Source of the DNA: Panorpa germanica
Taxonomy: Eukaryota; Arthropoda; Insecta; Mecoptera; Panorpidae
Assembly (NCBI GenBank): GCA_963678705.1
Contig: OY783216.1
Span: forward strand, 13,020,001 to 13,084,000
Direction of reading: 5' to 3'
DNA: 64,000 nt
The position numbers and the translations under genes were made by a program. The notes below the pieces were generated by a model. The model was not told the origin of the DNA, searched no databases, and saw only the letters and a program-made list of their open reading frames with translations. Position 1 is the first letter of the stretch, and each line of letters starts with the position of its first letter. This document shows positions 46,912 to 59,068 of the stretch, piece by piece.

Positions 46912-47672
46912 CTAGCTTTTACCCCTGTCGCAAGCGACGTTTGTCTTTTGTGTATGGCTTTGATTTTACGTCAAATTTAAATTCTATTTTTAAATTTAAA
47001 TATTTAATTTGTTCTATATATATTTTACATACAAAAATAAATAATTTTTCATATAAACTGAGTAAGAAGATATATTTTTTTTAACAAAATAAAAAATATT
47101 TTCAATTTATGCGTTATTTGACTAACATTTTTTTTAAATTTGGGATTTTTTTGTTTAATTTGTAAATAAGTTACTAAGTTACGCCTATATACAAAATTTC
47201 TTCTCTCGGCAAATACTGCCCTCGTGCCCCAAAATAAAATTTTGAAATTTTGAGTTTTTTTTTAATAATAATATACTGAATTATTCTTGAATCCAGAATA
47301 TGAACTTTCTCTAAAGTTTCTTACCAGACTCCTGAATTTTTTAAACCAACCCTTTTTCCAAATATTGAGAAATGTCAGCATTGAATACCTTAATACATAT
47401 GCAAAATTTTAACTTTTTATCTTTTACAAATTAAAAGTTATACAGCAAAAGAGGGCTCACTTTTTTTCCAGTTTTTCCAAAACTTCGGGTTTCCAGAAAA
47501 TTCAGGAAAAAATCCGGGGACGCCAAAAATTTAAGAATTTTTTTCTCTACGAAATAGGAAATTTTCATCAAGATGGATAGAGCCATTTTCGCCATATCTG
47601 CCATACAAACCACCAAACTCACTACCAAACAAACAAGAATATAAATATATACCTGGGCCATTATTAATAAGA
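46912..47672 (-). mobile_element. Non-autonomous Helitron, 761 bp
   Basis: On the minus strand it starts TCTTATTAATAATGG (at 47672) and ends in a hairpin GTCGCTTGCGAC, then AGGGGTAAAAG and CTAG (46915-46912), followed by T. TC start, hairpin plus CTAG end and insertion before T fit Helitron rules. No coding capacity was recognised; the only open frame (47694-47431) runs across the boundary and looks spurious. Confidence 0.65.
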
Positions 47673-48384
47673 CTAGCACTTCGCCCCGTTGCAAAGCGAC
47701 GTGTATATAATATTTGTAAATAGAAAGAAGTTATTTGCTAAATTGAAAATAATGCAAAATATTATTTTTAAGTAATTTTTGCTAAAATATATCATCTTTT
47801 AAATTTATGTTTCCTAATTTTTTTATATTTCTTTTATTTACAGTAATAATGCACTGTATTGACCAGTCTCCAGTGCCCCCGCTCATAGGCCCCAATCATA
47901 ACTTCTTGGCTCCATGCTTTCTTACGTTTATAAACTTTTAATTTGATTCCTCTAAACTTCCGCTATGGATCGCTTCCTTCCTTCAGCACTCTGTATCGCT
48001 TCTTCCCTGAGCATCGTCGGTCCTTAGAGTACTTTTACAGCGCCCTTGCTATAGCGCTATAAATAAATATTCCTTTGTTTTTTCCTTCCTGCGTAAAATT
48101 ATCCAATTTACCCTAATGAAGCACTGTATTGAACAATGTCCACTGCCCCGCCCCTAAACACCAATCATCACCTCTTGGCTCCATGCTCTGTATCGTTCTC
48201 GCACTTTCAATTGTATTCCTCTGCTACTCTGCCACAATGCGCCCACTTGCAACACTACAGCCCACCTGAGCATCATCGCTCATTAAGGCACTTTCCTATC
48301 GCCTCTGTTTTCGCGGAATCATTAAATAATCCTGCGCTTCCACCCCCTGCGTACTTATCTCTTAGCAATTAGTTTTCAAATGCT
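47673..48384 (-). mobile_element. Second Helitron-like element, 3' part
   Basis: Minus strand end: GTCGCTTTGCAAC hairpin, GGGGCGAAGTG, CTAG (47676-47673), directly abutting the TC start of the previous element. Inside, a ~265-bp block is duplicated: 'gcactgtattgaccag' at 47850 and 'gcactgtattgaacaa' at 48121, each followed by 'ccaatcat' and 'tcttggctccatgct'. The 5' boundary was not found. Confidence 0.55.
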
Positions 48385-49095
48385 TGATAAAATTAATTTT
48401 CACTCATTTTAATGTAAACCTACTAATTACATCAATTCATTTATGTTTTAAGGCCTAGCGGTTCGCTCCTATTATTCTCATCTCTAGCCCTTACCCTTCC
48501 CGTTATTGCACTTTCGATTTAATCGCCATGCACCGCCGCCCACACTTCCAGCACAAAAGCACATATTTTGCAACACGGTTGCCTTCCAGAGCCATTATAA
48601 TCTATCGTCACTACTTCTAACACCACCGCTACTTACTGAACCCCAGCGCCACCCTCTCCTCAAATCATGCCCTTTCAATTCGATATTACAGCAATTCATT
48701 GACATAATTAAAACAGCACTGTAATCGTATGTTCTAATTTTCGTATTTATATATACGATATAATATTAGCCTCCCCATTTATCCCCGCTCCTGAAATAAA
48801 ATTGTTAAATTTAAGGCATAGCAATCTATTTTGCTCGTTACAATTCTCTCTACCTTTATACCCTTTAGCTACCTCTACTTTTATAAATGGTCGAAATTTT
48901 AAAATTGAACTCTTTGGCAAAACCTATCCCGCCCCCAATTTCACGCCGCTACTAAGGTTAAATTTATTTTCGCAAATATGCACATGCATAGTTTCTATTT
49001 TTTTTAATTTGATATTAGAAGCTGTTAACTATTTCTCCCTATCCCTTTCACTTCTGTTCGTTTTAGCAGCACAACAAACGCACCAAAAATTATTC
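48385..49095. other. No gene recognised
   Basis: AT-rich with C-rich patches such as 48506-48724. It may belong to the Helitron-like element on its left. Short open frames have no recognisable motifs. Confidence 0.4.
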
Positions 49096-49099
49096 TAAT

Positions 49100-51116
49100 T
49101 CTACTACTGAATTTAATTTAAATAAGCTGTTTAATCCTGTTCAGCCTTGTGTCAGCGTGTGCCTTTAGTATCTCCTCAGTTTTAGCCTTAACAATAAGTG
49201 TTGCGTCATCGGCGAATCCAATAACTGATGCGCTTTCTGGTAGCTCAATTTTTAGTACCTCGTCGTACAGAATGTTCCATAAAAGAGGCCCTAATACCGA
49301 TCTCTGTGGAACTACGCAGGTTACACTTATTAAATTATCCTTGACTTCAAATTAGCGGTCCTCTAGATAGCTGCTTATAATTCTCGTCAGGTACTTACTG
49401 ACTTCAAATTCTTTCAGCGCTTTTATGATTCCATCCCAAGCTGCTGAATGAAAGGTATTCTTGATGTCTAGCGTTACTAACACTCCATATTTCAAGTTCC
49501 GGTGCGCCTTGAGTTTTGTATTCTCTACCGACCTCTTGATCTGGATCATAGCATCAATAGTTAACCTTTTCTTTCTAAAACCATATTGGTTCTTTGAGAG
49601 TTTTGGTTCAACTTCCTCTGTTAACCTGACTGCTACCAGCTGCTCAAGAACTTTTCCCATGACGTCCAGAAGACATATTGGTCTATATTTAGCCTCCAGG
49701 TCTCTTTCTTTTTTAGACTGCTGAATTAAGACTAAATTGGCTATTTTTCACATTTTTGGAAATACTTCACTTTTTAGTTGGCCGTTCATTATTTTGAGAA
49801 ACTCTCTCGGGAATTCCTTAATTGCCGCTTTGACGATTTCAGATGAAATTTGATCCGGACCTGGTGACTTTCCATTTTTAATTCTTTTTGTCTCTTCCAG
49901 GAGTTCTGCTTCAGTAACATAGAGTATACACCTTTCCTCTATGGCTATGTATGGCCATTTGTGTGTCGCTCGTGTTGGAAACAGCTCCTCGACAGTTTTC
50001 ATTAGCTTATTGCTACTTTTCTTAATTTGAGGCAACATTCAGAGCTTTTTACACACAATTGTATATCTCATGCCCCAAATATCTTGGTCAACTTCTTAGC
50101 AGGTTTTTTTCCAGGCATTTTGTTTTGCTTCTATAATTGCGTTTCTGAGGAGTTTCTTTTTTCCATTGTATTCATTCTTGTATTCATCTTTCTCTACTTT
50201 CTTCTGTTACATCTTTGTTCTTTTTTCGTCGAGTTAACAATCTTCTTGCCCTACATTGCTTTCTTAACTGGGCGATGATATCGTTTCACTTGTAAACGGG
50301 TCTACGACTCCCTTCTGCAGCTTTTTTAATAAAAGTGGCTTTTAGTGCTAGGTTTATTGCCTTTATGCCTTCATTTATATCTAATTTCTGTATTTTGTAC
50401 ATTTCTTTTTCCAGATTTTCCACATAGATCGGCATTCCTACTTTATTTATTCTCTATCTTGCTTCGCTCATTTGTGTCGTTTTAGACTTAGCTGAAATAA
50501 CATTAAAATAGATATTGTTATGAAAGCTAAGGTTTTCTTCCTCCGCCACTTTCCATTCTGTTATTCGATTGGCTATTTCTTCAGATGTAAGTGTTATGTC
50601 GATATGGGATTCACTACCTCTTCTTAAAAAGGTTGGCTCTTTCCCTCTGTTCTGCACAACTAGTGAAAGTTCTGCTATCCAGTTCACCAGTGCCTTTACT
50701 TTCTTGTCTTCCATAAGACCCCAAACTCGTGACCTAGCATTTAGATCACCCGCTAGTAGCACCTGCTTTTTCTGTGTTTTTAGGCTTATTTCCAGTGCCT
50801 AAAGATAGGACTCAAATTCTTGTTCACTTATATTCGGTGATGCATAACAAGAGTAAACAACAAGGCCTATAAGTTCCACCCATACGAATCTTTTCTGTTC
50901 TGTGTCGCATTTTAGTGTATTAACTTCTTTGCTGAATACCCTAATTGCTTCGTCCATATTCAAATCGCTTAGCCAGGGCCCTTTACTAGCCAGTTTCTTG
51001 TTTGATTCTGCCACAATGGCGACGTCTATGTGTTTGTCCCTACAAGTGCTATGTAGTAAGTCGAATGCTGCACTCCCTCTATCCACATTAACTTGGATTA
51101 TTTTCGTTTTAGTCAT
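49100..51116 (-). pseudogene. R1-type ORF2: endonuclease and partial RT
   Basis: Starts at ATG 51116 (MTKTKIIQVNVDRGSAAFDL). Endonuclease motifs: VAIVAESNKK (~51030), YASPNISEQEFESYL (~50840), LAGDLNARSRVWG (~50755), SHIDITLTS (~50610), SFHNNI (~50520). RT motifs: KNGKSPGPDQISSEIVKAA (~49860), SKNQYGFRKKRLTIDA (~49600), VTLDIKNTFHSAAWDG (~49465) and GFADDATLIVKA with FADD at 49216-49205. Stops at 50799-50801 and around 49350, 49745 and 50280-50450 disable it. Confidence 0.83.
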
Positions 51117-51139
51117 TTTAATTTTGTCGCACTGACAGG

Positions 51140-52881
51140 CGCTCCCATTTTCCTAAGTTCTCTTACTTGTTTTTGATAATTTAGGCATACCATTTCGTTT
51201 GCCCCATGACCTTTTATTTTGCAAGACCAGCAATATATTTTTCAAACAGGCACTTGCTCTATGCCCTTCCTCTCCGCACTTTATACATTTTGTGTTAATG
51301 TCCTCCTCACTGTTGCATGCCCTAGCAAGATGCCCGAACTGTTAACATTTGTAGCATTTCAGTGGCGCTAATCTTTCGACTATCCTGCATCTATTCCATC
51401 CTATTTTGATTTTTTTTCTGTACGTTAGTATCATGGCTTTATTAATTGGCAGAGCTATATTTGCCTATCTAAGCCCATTGCTATTTGATTTACCCGTCAT
51501 TTTTATTGTGATGTCTTCCCTCTTGATTTTTGTGCTAGACAGCTTTGTTACTCTTGATTCCAATAGTTCTACTTCCGTGATTGTTTTATATATATCTATG
51601 ACTGTTATGTTTTTCTTCCTTTTCACTAGTTCCGCCTCCACTATCATTTCATTTGTTCTTGGACCGCAGCGTTATTCTCCATTTCCCCTTTTGATGCCAG
51701 AAACACTCAGCTTCACATACCCCTTAGCTGTTTTTTCTATGCTCTTAATTTGCACGTCTAACTCTTCTATGTTGATGTTCTTTTTCATATGTCTTACTAT
51801 ATCTACATATGATTTTCCAGCTTCTCGTGGTTTAACCACTATTGTTTCTCTACTTGTCCTCACGTTTGTCCTTCCTATTTTTTGCCATTCCTGTGGTTTC
51901 CCTTTCTGTATTATCTCTCCTTTACTTCTCGTATGTAGTATTATGTGATAACCTTAATCTCTAAAAATGAGTTCGATGATTTTGCGAAGCTGGAACTCCA
52001 GCCCATCCTTCGAGCATATAAATATGAGTTCTTTCCTTTCCTCCTTTTCAGAAATGGTCTTTACTTTCTCTAGTAACGCTGTCACATCCTTTATGTTTTC
52101 AGTGTTCACTTTTACCCCATTCAGTCCTGCGAGATATTTGTAACTGATACCAGCTTCTTTTTCTCCATTATCCTGGATTATAATGCTTTTATTCTCCATG
52201 CATATTAGTTTTCCTGGTTGTATCAGTCTCTTTCTGATAATATCCTCTATCCTCCATCACCAATATCATATCCGTGTCCTTTGATGCCTGTATAACTCCA
52301 CCTCTTACCATGTTAGTTGACCTGAATGCTTCCGTAGGCCAACTTGCGTGGACTAGATCTAAAGTCTCAGCCAAGTTTATGTCTCCTGTTCCTTTCTGCT
52401 TGAATTTCGCTATTTTGTCTTTTATTTGTAGCGCATTCTTGTTTTCCTCAGGAGTAGTAGTTTGAATTCCTGCATCTTTCGTTATTATTTTCTTTTCTTC
52501 CCATTCTCCTTTAAGAGGTATTTCTTTTATTATCTCGGTGTCAGTTTGAGTCTTCATTTCTGCAGTGTCTCCTATTATAGATAATCTTTTAAGTGCCTTT
52601 TGTATTCCTTCTGCTTTTAGTTTTCCGACATGAAGGTCTAGTCTGGCTAAAATCTCTCTTATTTCACTCTTTGTATTAAAGTTTTCTTTAACAATTTTCT
52701 CCAGTATCGCCGTTTCTCTAACAATCATTTGAATGAGATGTTGGATTTCATTGGGCTCCACTTGTTTTTCTATGTTTTGTTCCTTTTCCGGATTCTCAAT
52801 TCTTTTCTTCTTCTTTTCATTTTCTTTCATTTTGACGTTCCTCTCAGTAAATTTCTCCGATTTACAGAACAGGTCTGACAT
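51140..52881 (-). pseudogene. R1-type ORF1 (gag-like)
   Basis: Begins near 52881 (MSDLFCKSEK) with a Lys/Glu-rich, probably coiled N-terminal half (52881-52189). A frameshift follows at about 52195, then SYKYLAGLNGVKVNTENI and further frames to about 51465. Two knuckles close it: CYKC..FGHLARAC (~51350) and CIKCGEEGHRASAC (~51290). ORF1 of R1 elements binds element RNA. At least four stops in the second half. Confidence 0.78.
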
Positions 52882-52984
52882 TCAGCTGCTCCGAACTGGC
52901 GATCTCATGATCTTCCTGCTTCTCTGAAAAGCGTGCGTCTTCTCTTCTTCAGTAGCTGAATTTCCTGCATCGGCCTGGTATACC

Positions 52985-52985
52985 T

Positions 52986-53021
<36 letters not shown>
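52985..53021. repeat. (TA)n microsatellite
   Basis: About 15 TA dinucleotides next to the 5' end of the R1-type LINE. Confidence 0.9.
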
Positions 53022-53026
<5 letters not shown>

Positions 53027-53759
53027 TTACACAGTTTTACACAGTAAGTAGAAATCTAAATAAAATAAAGATGAAAGGACTCTATTTACCGTAAGTGTGG
53101 ATTTTTGTTTGATAGAAATTATTTGTACAAAGTTTTGGTAAAAAATGGAGTGGTGTTGCCAACGAGTATGCAGGAACTACTGAGATATCTGAAGTGGCCA
53201 GTGTGCTTAGTGATAGACAGGATATGGAATATAGTAAGTTTAAAAGTATAGGTGTAATAATAAATGAAATGTAAATATGTAAAATGTTAATGAAATGAAA
53301 AAAGAAGAGCGAAAAAAGGACCGTGATCCCAGGAAGCCTGTAAATTATTATTAAAAAAAATAATGATGTATTTAAAACAATTAAGAAAAAGCACGACTTA
53401 ATAATCTTTACATTAACCAAATTAAACCCAAATAAACTTGTCATACACATTGCAGTTACAACATATATTACAATGACTTAAAAATAAACACTTTTGATAA
53501 ATATAAGTTAATACGTTGCTCTTACGTTAATAATGAAAAAAAAAACACTCAAAGACCTATACACCCCAAATCCTAAAAATGTCCAACTCATAATATTATT
53601 CTATACTGAGTCATATATGGCGTTGCAACATCCCTTCCCCATTAAACACAAAGCTATAATTTTTACTGCCTTTCTACACTTCCTTACTACTGGCACTATT
53701 AACTTTCTTTTCTTTTCTTCTTTGCTGGTTTTGCTGCAGTTGCTTTCACCCGTACGTTG
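53022..53759. other. No gene recognised
   Basis: AT-rich DNA without motifs I can assign. Open frames at 53082-53450 (minus) and 53533-53775 (plus) are low-complexity and unsupported. Confidence 0.4.
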
Positions 53760-54010
53760 TCCGCCACATCTTTAAATGTTTATATTACCCCTATTAGCGT
53801 TGCTAATCTTATTACCATTTCAATGTCACAGATAGACCTGTTCAATCTAAACATTCTGCGTTCTACTCTCTTCATTCCCTCTATTTTATGGTAAGTCATG
53901 GCGTTTAAACATGTTTGTCTGTGCTTGCACTTGATTGCGCTATATAACACCGCGTGTTTTATGCTGACTTCTTGCTATTTTTATTGTAACTGTTTCTATT
54001 GTCGTTCTTA
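53760..54010 (-). pseudogene. Possible LINE C-terminal fragment
   Basis: The minus strand reads LNAMTYHKIEGMKRVERRMF then RLNRSICDIEMVIRLATLIG, which resembles the 'QRR.LLRL..SYRTIS..A' block after RT in R1-type elements. It could be the 3' part of another R1 copy. Weak evidence from one short block. Confidence 0.35.
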
Positions 54011-54099
54011 TTGGTTTCATTAGGGCTACTTATAGACCCGCTTCTGCATTAGCGATTTATTCTTATATTCGGGACATTATAACTGACATTTTATTGCAT

Positions 54100-56720
54100 T
54101 GTTCTCGCATTGTTTCGGTTGTCACTGTTTCGCCACTCCGCATGTTTTATTTAATTCATTTTTTTCTTCACTTAGCTACTTTCGTTTGTCTTTGGCTGAT
54201 ATGCGGTTGTGTACAGTCCTTGGACTCTCAGCCTCTTGCATACCTCTCGAAACATGTCGGACATATGGTTGGTGCCTCTATGTGTCAGTTGGTGTTTAGT
54301 GGCGACATATAATTTTCTCGCAAAATATTTATGTTATGGTTTCTGTCTTTTGGTCCGGGTTTGCATTTATGAACGTGCCATACGTCAACAAGCAGCATAT
54401 TTAATACACCTTGCCGAAAATAGGAATGATTGGATATTTAATTCAAATTAAACTACGAGGAATCGCACTAGAAGTCCACTACCTTGAGGTACACTTGCAC
54501 AGATGTTCCTTAAGTCGAAGATTCTGTCTAAAAGACAAGAATTTAGAATTTTACAGAATTGTTTTGAGAGATTTCGTTGCATTTAAAATTGCAGTCCGTC
54601 TATCCATACTTTATCAAACGCTTGTGACACATCAAGGAAGGCGCTTAAACATATTTCCTTTTTTTCTACGGTATCTTAATTAATGTCAACTTTTTTATGC
54701 ACCTGGGCGATAGTTGAGTGATTGTGTCCAAAGCCAAATTGGTGGTTTGGGATTAATACTTTCTCCTTTTTATAGGCTTCAGGCGCTTTCGCAATAGTTT
54801 TTCAAAGACCTTGAATATTATTAGCAGAAGCGTTTATGATATGCAGCAGTTTAACAAGCCCTTTGTTGGGAAATTCTTTAAGTATCAGCCTAGTAATGAG
54901 GTCGTATGCTAGTGCTTTTTGTTACTCAAGTTACATTTAGCTTTGCTTTGAGTTCTGATAGCGTAACTCGATCGATTTCGACATTATTATTCCTCTTGTC
55001 TAGCGTTTAACTGTTTCCTCCAGGTGCTGTGCTAACAACTCTGTTTTTTCAGTGTCACTCCTCGCCCACTTATTGAAGTATCCCCTAATAAGTGGTACTT
55101 GCGTCACCGATCTGTTGTTTGCTTTCCACTGAGATTAGTTAGTATTTTTCCTGCCGAGAGTTCTTGTAGACGTGCACTAAAAGATAGATTTTTTACTATT
55201 TAGATCTTTTATTTTAGCTTATTACTCAAACGGAATTAAGAATTGTCTTGTCGTCTTGGCAGCGGTAATTTTGCCATTCTTGCCGTGCTTTGAGCTTTAC
55301 AATTACTAGCTCTCGAAGCTCAGAGTGATGGCTATTGTTGTTTTTGTTATTAAGACTAATTTTTGCTGTTGTATTTTCCTAAGCGGCTTGCTATATATTA
55401 GTAGTAAAGAGCTTACTTCATTTTCCAGTTCTCGGTAAATTTTAGGGGTACTTTTAGTTTTATAAGGTTTACAAAAGACTTCGTAAAACCTGTCTACTTT
55501 GTAATAAAACCGATAGCCTGGGTAAGTCTTCACTTACTGTCAATATAAAGGGTGTGTGGTGCTTAGCCCAGGTACAGCTCTACTACTGACCTTAGTTTTT
55601 AAACAGCTGTTGGACTTTTGGAGATAAAGAAGTCGATAAGACCTGGTGTTTTATTATTTGCATTACTAGGCCACACAAATTAGCTCTTTTTTATATAATT
55701 GTAGCCTTGACATCATTTGTATTGGAGTATCACACTGAAATTAATTCTCATAGGTTCAATTTACACAACCAAATTGAGAATTGTTCTGATTTAAAATTTT
55801 TTTTTGCACATTTTCTTTATTGCTAAAAGTGAGCATGAATAGAGAAAGCCCACGCGTGATAGTACATTTTCCACCTTAATTATTTTTGTTCTTATCTTTC
55901 CATAGAATATTAACATCATCGAGTATTCTGAATCCTCTTCCTTCTAGGTCTTCCAGAATGTCTTTTTTTGCGCATGTGTTATGCAGTACTCTCGCTATAA
56001 CTCTAAATGGTCTCTTATTTTTATCTTCGTTCGTATGAGTATACCACTGACATTTCTCTTGATTTAGTTTTAGAGACAAGTGTCAGTGTCTCGTCCGTTT
56101 ATTTTCCACACATCGTTGTTTAGTAAGGTCTCTTTTTATTCTTTTCCCGAAACGCTTTTTAACAGCGATTGTATTGTTAAGTAATATTTGACATAGGTTA
56201 TATTTATTGGTAAAGGTGTTCTATCGTGCTTTGTTCAGAGTTTTTTCCGTATATATTATTTCCGCTAGATTTAGGTTGCGTGATTTTAGGTTAGGGCTTA
56301 GCTTTCCGTTAATTGAAGGGCCTTTTCTTTTTTGGGATTTATTCTGCTTCACAGCGAAAGTCTTCTTCATCCGTCATGTATACGGATCGGTCCAAATTAC
56401 TGAAAATTTATCGACTCGAACTTGGTATTACTGCTACTTTTACCTAAAGGATGTTGTTATTGGCTTTATTTAGTTTTCTTTTTCTGGCTTTAGTGGCGGT
56501 ATTACATCTCTCATTTGTTTGCATAGCAGTTCTATATTGCTCAGACTAGCTCTGAGTTCTTTGTTCTAAAACTCAATCAAACGCACTACCTGATATATAT
56601 TTTCTTTGCTCTCTCTACCGAAAATAGAGATCAGGTTGGTGATTTGCAATCTTACCTTTTCTTTTCAAGGGATTTCCTTTATCAATGTAATTTGAACAGT
56701 CGTTACTAACTGATTAACTA
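54100..56720 (-). mobile_element. Degenerate Jockey-type LINE
   Basis: Minus-strand order: ORF1 fragment (56720-55876), endonuclease pieces (about 55760-55300), RT pieces (about 55100-54450). Motifs are clear but sit in many frames: the RT has IPNHQFGFGHNHSTIAQVH (~54760) and AFLDVSQAFDKVWIDGL (~54645), and ASVPQGSGLL (~54505). All are Jockey-clade signatures. No ends or target duplication found; it appears old. Confidence 0.75.
55876..56079 (-). pseudogene. Jockey ORF1 fragment with PRE-type domain
   Basis: RPFRVIARVLHNTCAKKDIL followed by EDLEGRGFRILDDVNI is the conserved domain (PRE_C2HC) that precedes the zinc knuckles in Jockey ORF1 proteins. The frame ends with TAA at 55876. The zinc knuckles themselves are not seen downstream. 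Confidence 0.75.
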
Positions 56721-57619
56721 CCCGCAAGGGCCTGTTCTGGCACCCTATTAATGTAAATGAATACAAACTAGAACAAATCACAGATGAAAAAGTTGAAACA
56801 GATCAGGAAGTTATGAGAAAGAAAGACATTATTAAATAAAGATTACTAAGAGACAGAATAAACATAAAGAAGCTATTAAGATACAATGATTACAGCGTAC
56901 AGGTAACATACGATTACGTAATACATTATAACTTTGTTAAATTTACTAAAAATTAAAACCTTAAGTGTTTCTCAGAAATATAAACACTTCCTCGCGACCA
57001 TTGTGACCTATTTATAAAATGATTACCTAAACAAGAAAGCCAGTATAAATACATTTGTTTGGGACCATTCCAAATATTTTCTAGAATAACACCACAATAG
57101 CTGTACGTGTTATTTTGATTCAGTAATACTCAATTTTTATCGCATACTATTGACATTGCCACAAATTAGATTTAAGAAACAAAAGTCGAAAAAGACGCAA
57201 AAGCACAAAGTGCAAAAGAAACAAACAAAAGTGTTAATTCACAAAACAAGAAAGACTCAAAAACGAATCAAAAACAAACGAAACAAGTAAAAGTAAAGAT
57301 TAACAAATAAATTAGGAATTAGTGTATTAAAATAATTACCAAACTAACAATTAATATTAACGTCTTACATAAATATATAATAATCAAAACTAACAAGAAA
57401 CAAGTGTAACTTAGAATTTGAATTTATTAATTAAAATACAGTTTTTTTAAATATATGTTTTCATTCTAATATTTATGTCAACAAATATTAACAACCTATA
57501 AACAACGACGACCACGATATATGAACTAGCACAACGTTCTGAAAATTACGACTCAATAAATTTATAAAGTTAATTAATCTACCAAAATATAAATTTGTTA
57601 ATATTTTCGGCTCTCAGAA
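56721..57619. other. No gene recognised
   Basis: A-rich on the plus strand with many short A/C/G runs (57170-57310). No open frame of note. It could be the decayed front part of the copia-like element that follows. Confidence 0.4.
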
Positions 57620-58990
57620 AATATATAACTTACACAACATAGAGGATGAAATGAATGAACCAGAAACATAGTATGAGACAATAGAGTCACAGCAAAAGAA
57701 TGAGGGGCTTAATGCTATGAAAAGTGAAATAAATTTTCTATAAGAAAATAAGATGTATTAAATGTAGATCTGTTATCAAGGTTAAAGACACTGAAAAGAG
57801 GTAGGTTTTCAAAGTAAAGATTAATTCAGATTGATCAACAGAAAAATACAAGGCTACATTGGTAGTAAAAGGTTTGCCATAGCGCAAGAAAATGGATTTT
57901 GAAGAAACATTTAGCACTGTACTAAATAAGAACACAGTTCGCACTATAATAAATGTAGCAGTGAAAAAAAACATGGTTCCGATGCAGTTTGAGTGTTAAC
58001 AGCATTTTTGTATGGAGAACTTACAGAAGAAATCTATATAATACAACCTGAAAGTTTCAAGACTGGAAACAAAAGGGTTAGTAAATTAATAAAGTCTATA
58101 CTCAAACATGCCTTCAGATGCCTGAATAACAAAATTTAAAGTTTCTTGAACAAACTAGGTTTCTCAAGAATACATTAGATCCATGTTTATTTACAAGACA
58201 CAAAAATTCTACTAGTACTATTTAAAGATGGTGGACTAGAAGCACCAACAAACCTAGAGGAAACAGACAAATTTATGATTGAATTAAAGAAAGAATTCAA
58301 AATAACGTTTATACCAGCTTCAAACTACTATATATAGTTTAAACAATCAAGTTACGTAAAGAAAATATTGAAGGAATTTGGAATAGAGGTATTCAAGATA
58401 ATCTTCAGTAAAATTTAGAAACTAAAAGTTACGACAATACAGAATTTTCACTCAGATCTGACATATAAATATTAGTGTATCTATATACAGGAACAAGAAT
58501 TAATATAGCATTTCCAGAGAGCTTTTAGGCTAGAAGTAGAAACATTCCTACAGATAAAGACGAAGCTAAACTTAAGAGCGTGTTCAGATATTTGAAAGGA
58601 ACTCAAAACAGAGGTATTATTTAAGAGTACAATACTAATCAAAGTCGTCTGAAAGAATATAGTGATGCAATTATGCTGAAAATCATGAAACAGGACGATG
58701 TACAACAGGAGTTATTTGTTTATATGCAGATTGAGCAGTCATGTGGACGAGTAAAATCGGTTGCAGTCTCAACAACTGTAGCAGAAATTGTTGCAGCAAA
58801 TGAAGTTACTAGAGATATTATTTAATATAAAACTAAATCAAATTATAAAACTAGCTAAGCATCCAGAATTTCATAAGAAGACAAAGCATATAACAGTCTT
58901 TGTCAGAGAAAGAGAACATAAAGGTGACATAGAAGTATAGACCATAGAAGTATCCTAATAAGGTATTATTCCTTCTAAGTACATATGAAA
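57620..58990 (+). pseudogene. pol: Ty1/copia RT-RNase H remnant
   Basis: Across broken frames: VFKVKINSD..TEKYKATLVVKGL (~57805), MDFEETFSTVLNKNTVRTII (~57891), EEIYIIQPESFKTGN (~58030), LPGTRINIAFPESF-like (~58490), SVFRYLKGTQNRGII (~58580), YSDAIM (~58660), TVAEIVAANEVTR (~58780), and a final KHPEFHKKTKHITVFVREREH (~58855). The order RT, then RNase H at the end is that of Ty1/copia. The catalytic YVDD region is only vaguely visible. No LTRs were found. Confidence 0.75.
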
Positions 58991-59068
58991 ATGTACACAT
59001 AAATATTTTGGTCTGCTGGGTACTTAATATATTTTAGTCGCCGTCTAAATCAATTGGTAGCTTTGTAG

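Larger units (their letters stand above)
49096..52960 (-). mobile_element. R1-type LINE lacking its 3' end
   Basis: On the minus strand ORF1 (with CCHC knuckles) overlaps ORF2 (endonuclease, RT). The element stops shortly after the FADD motif at about 49100, losing the RT thumb, C-terminal zinc region and 3' UTR. Target-primed insertion normally loses the 5' end, so the 3' loss is secondary. The endonuclease GDLNARSRVWG and ORF1 knuckle pair point to the R1 clade. Confidence 0.85.

Noticed and set aside
47431-47694. 87-codon minus-strand frame
   Set aside because: It runs across the junction of two Helitron-like elements and has no recognisable motif.
48136-49098. Several plus-strand frames next to the Helitron-like element
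   Set aside because: Compositional only (Ser/Pro/Leu-rich), with no homology seen and no shared frame between the two 265-bp repeats.
56207-56473. Plus-strand 88-codon frame
   Set aside because: It lies over the degenerate Jockey ORF1 on the minus strand and lacks any motif.
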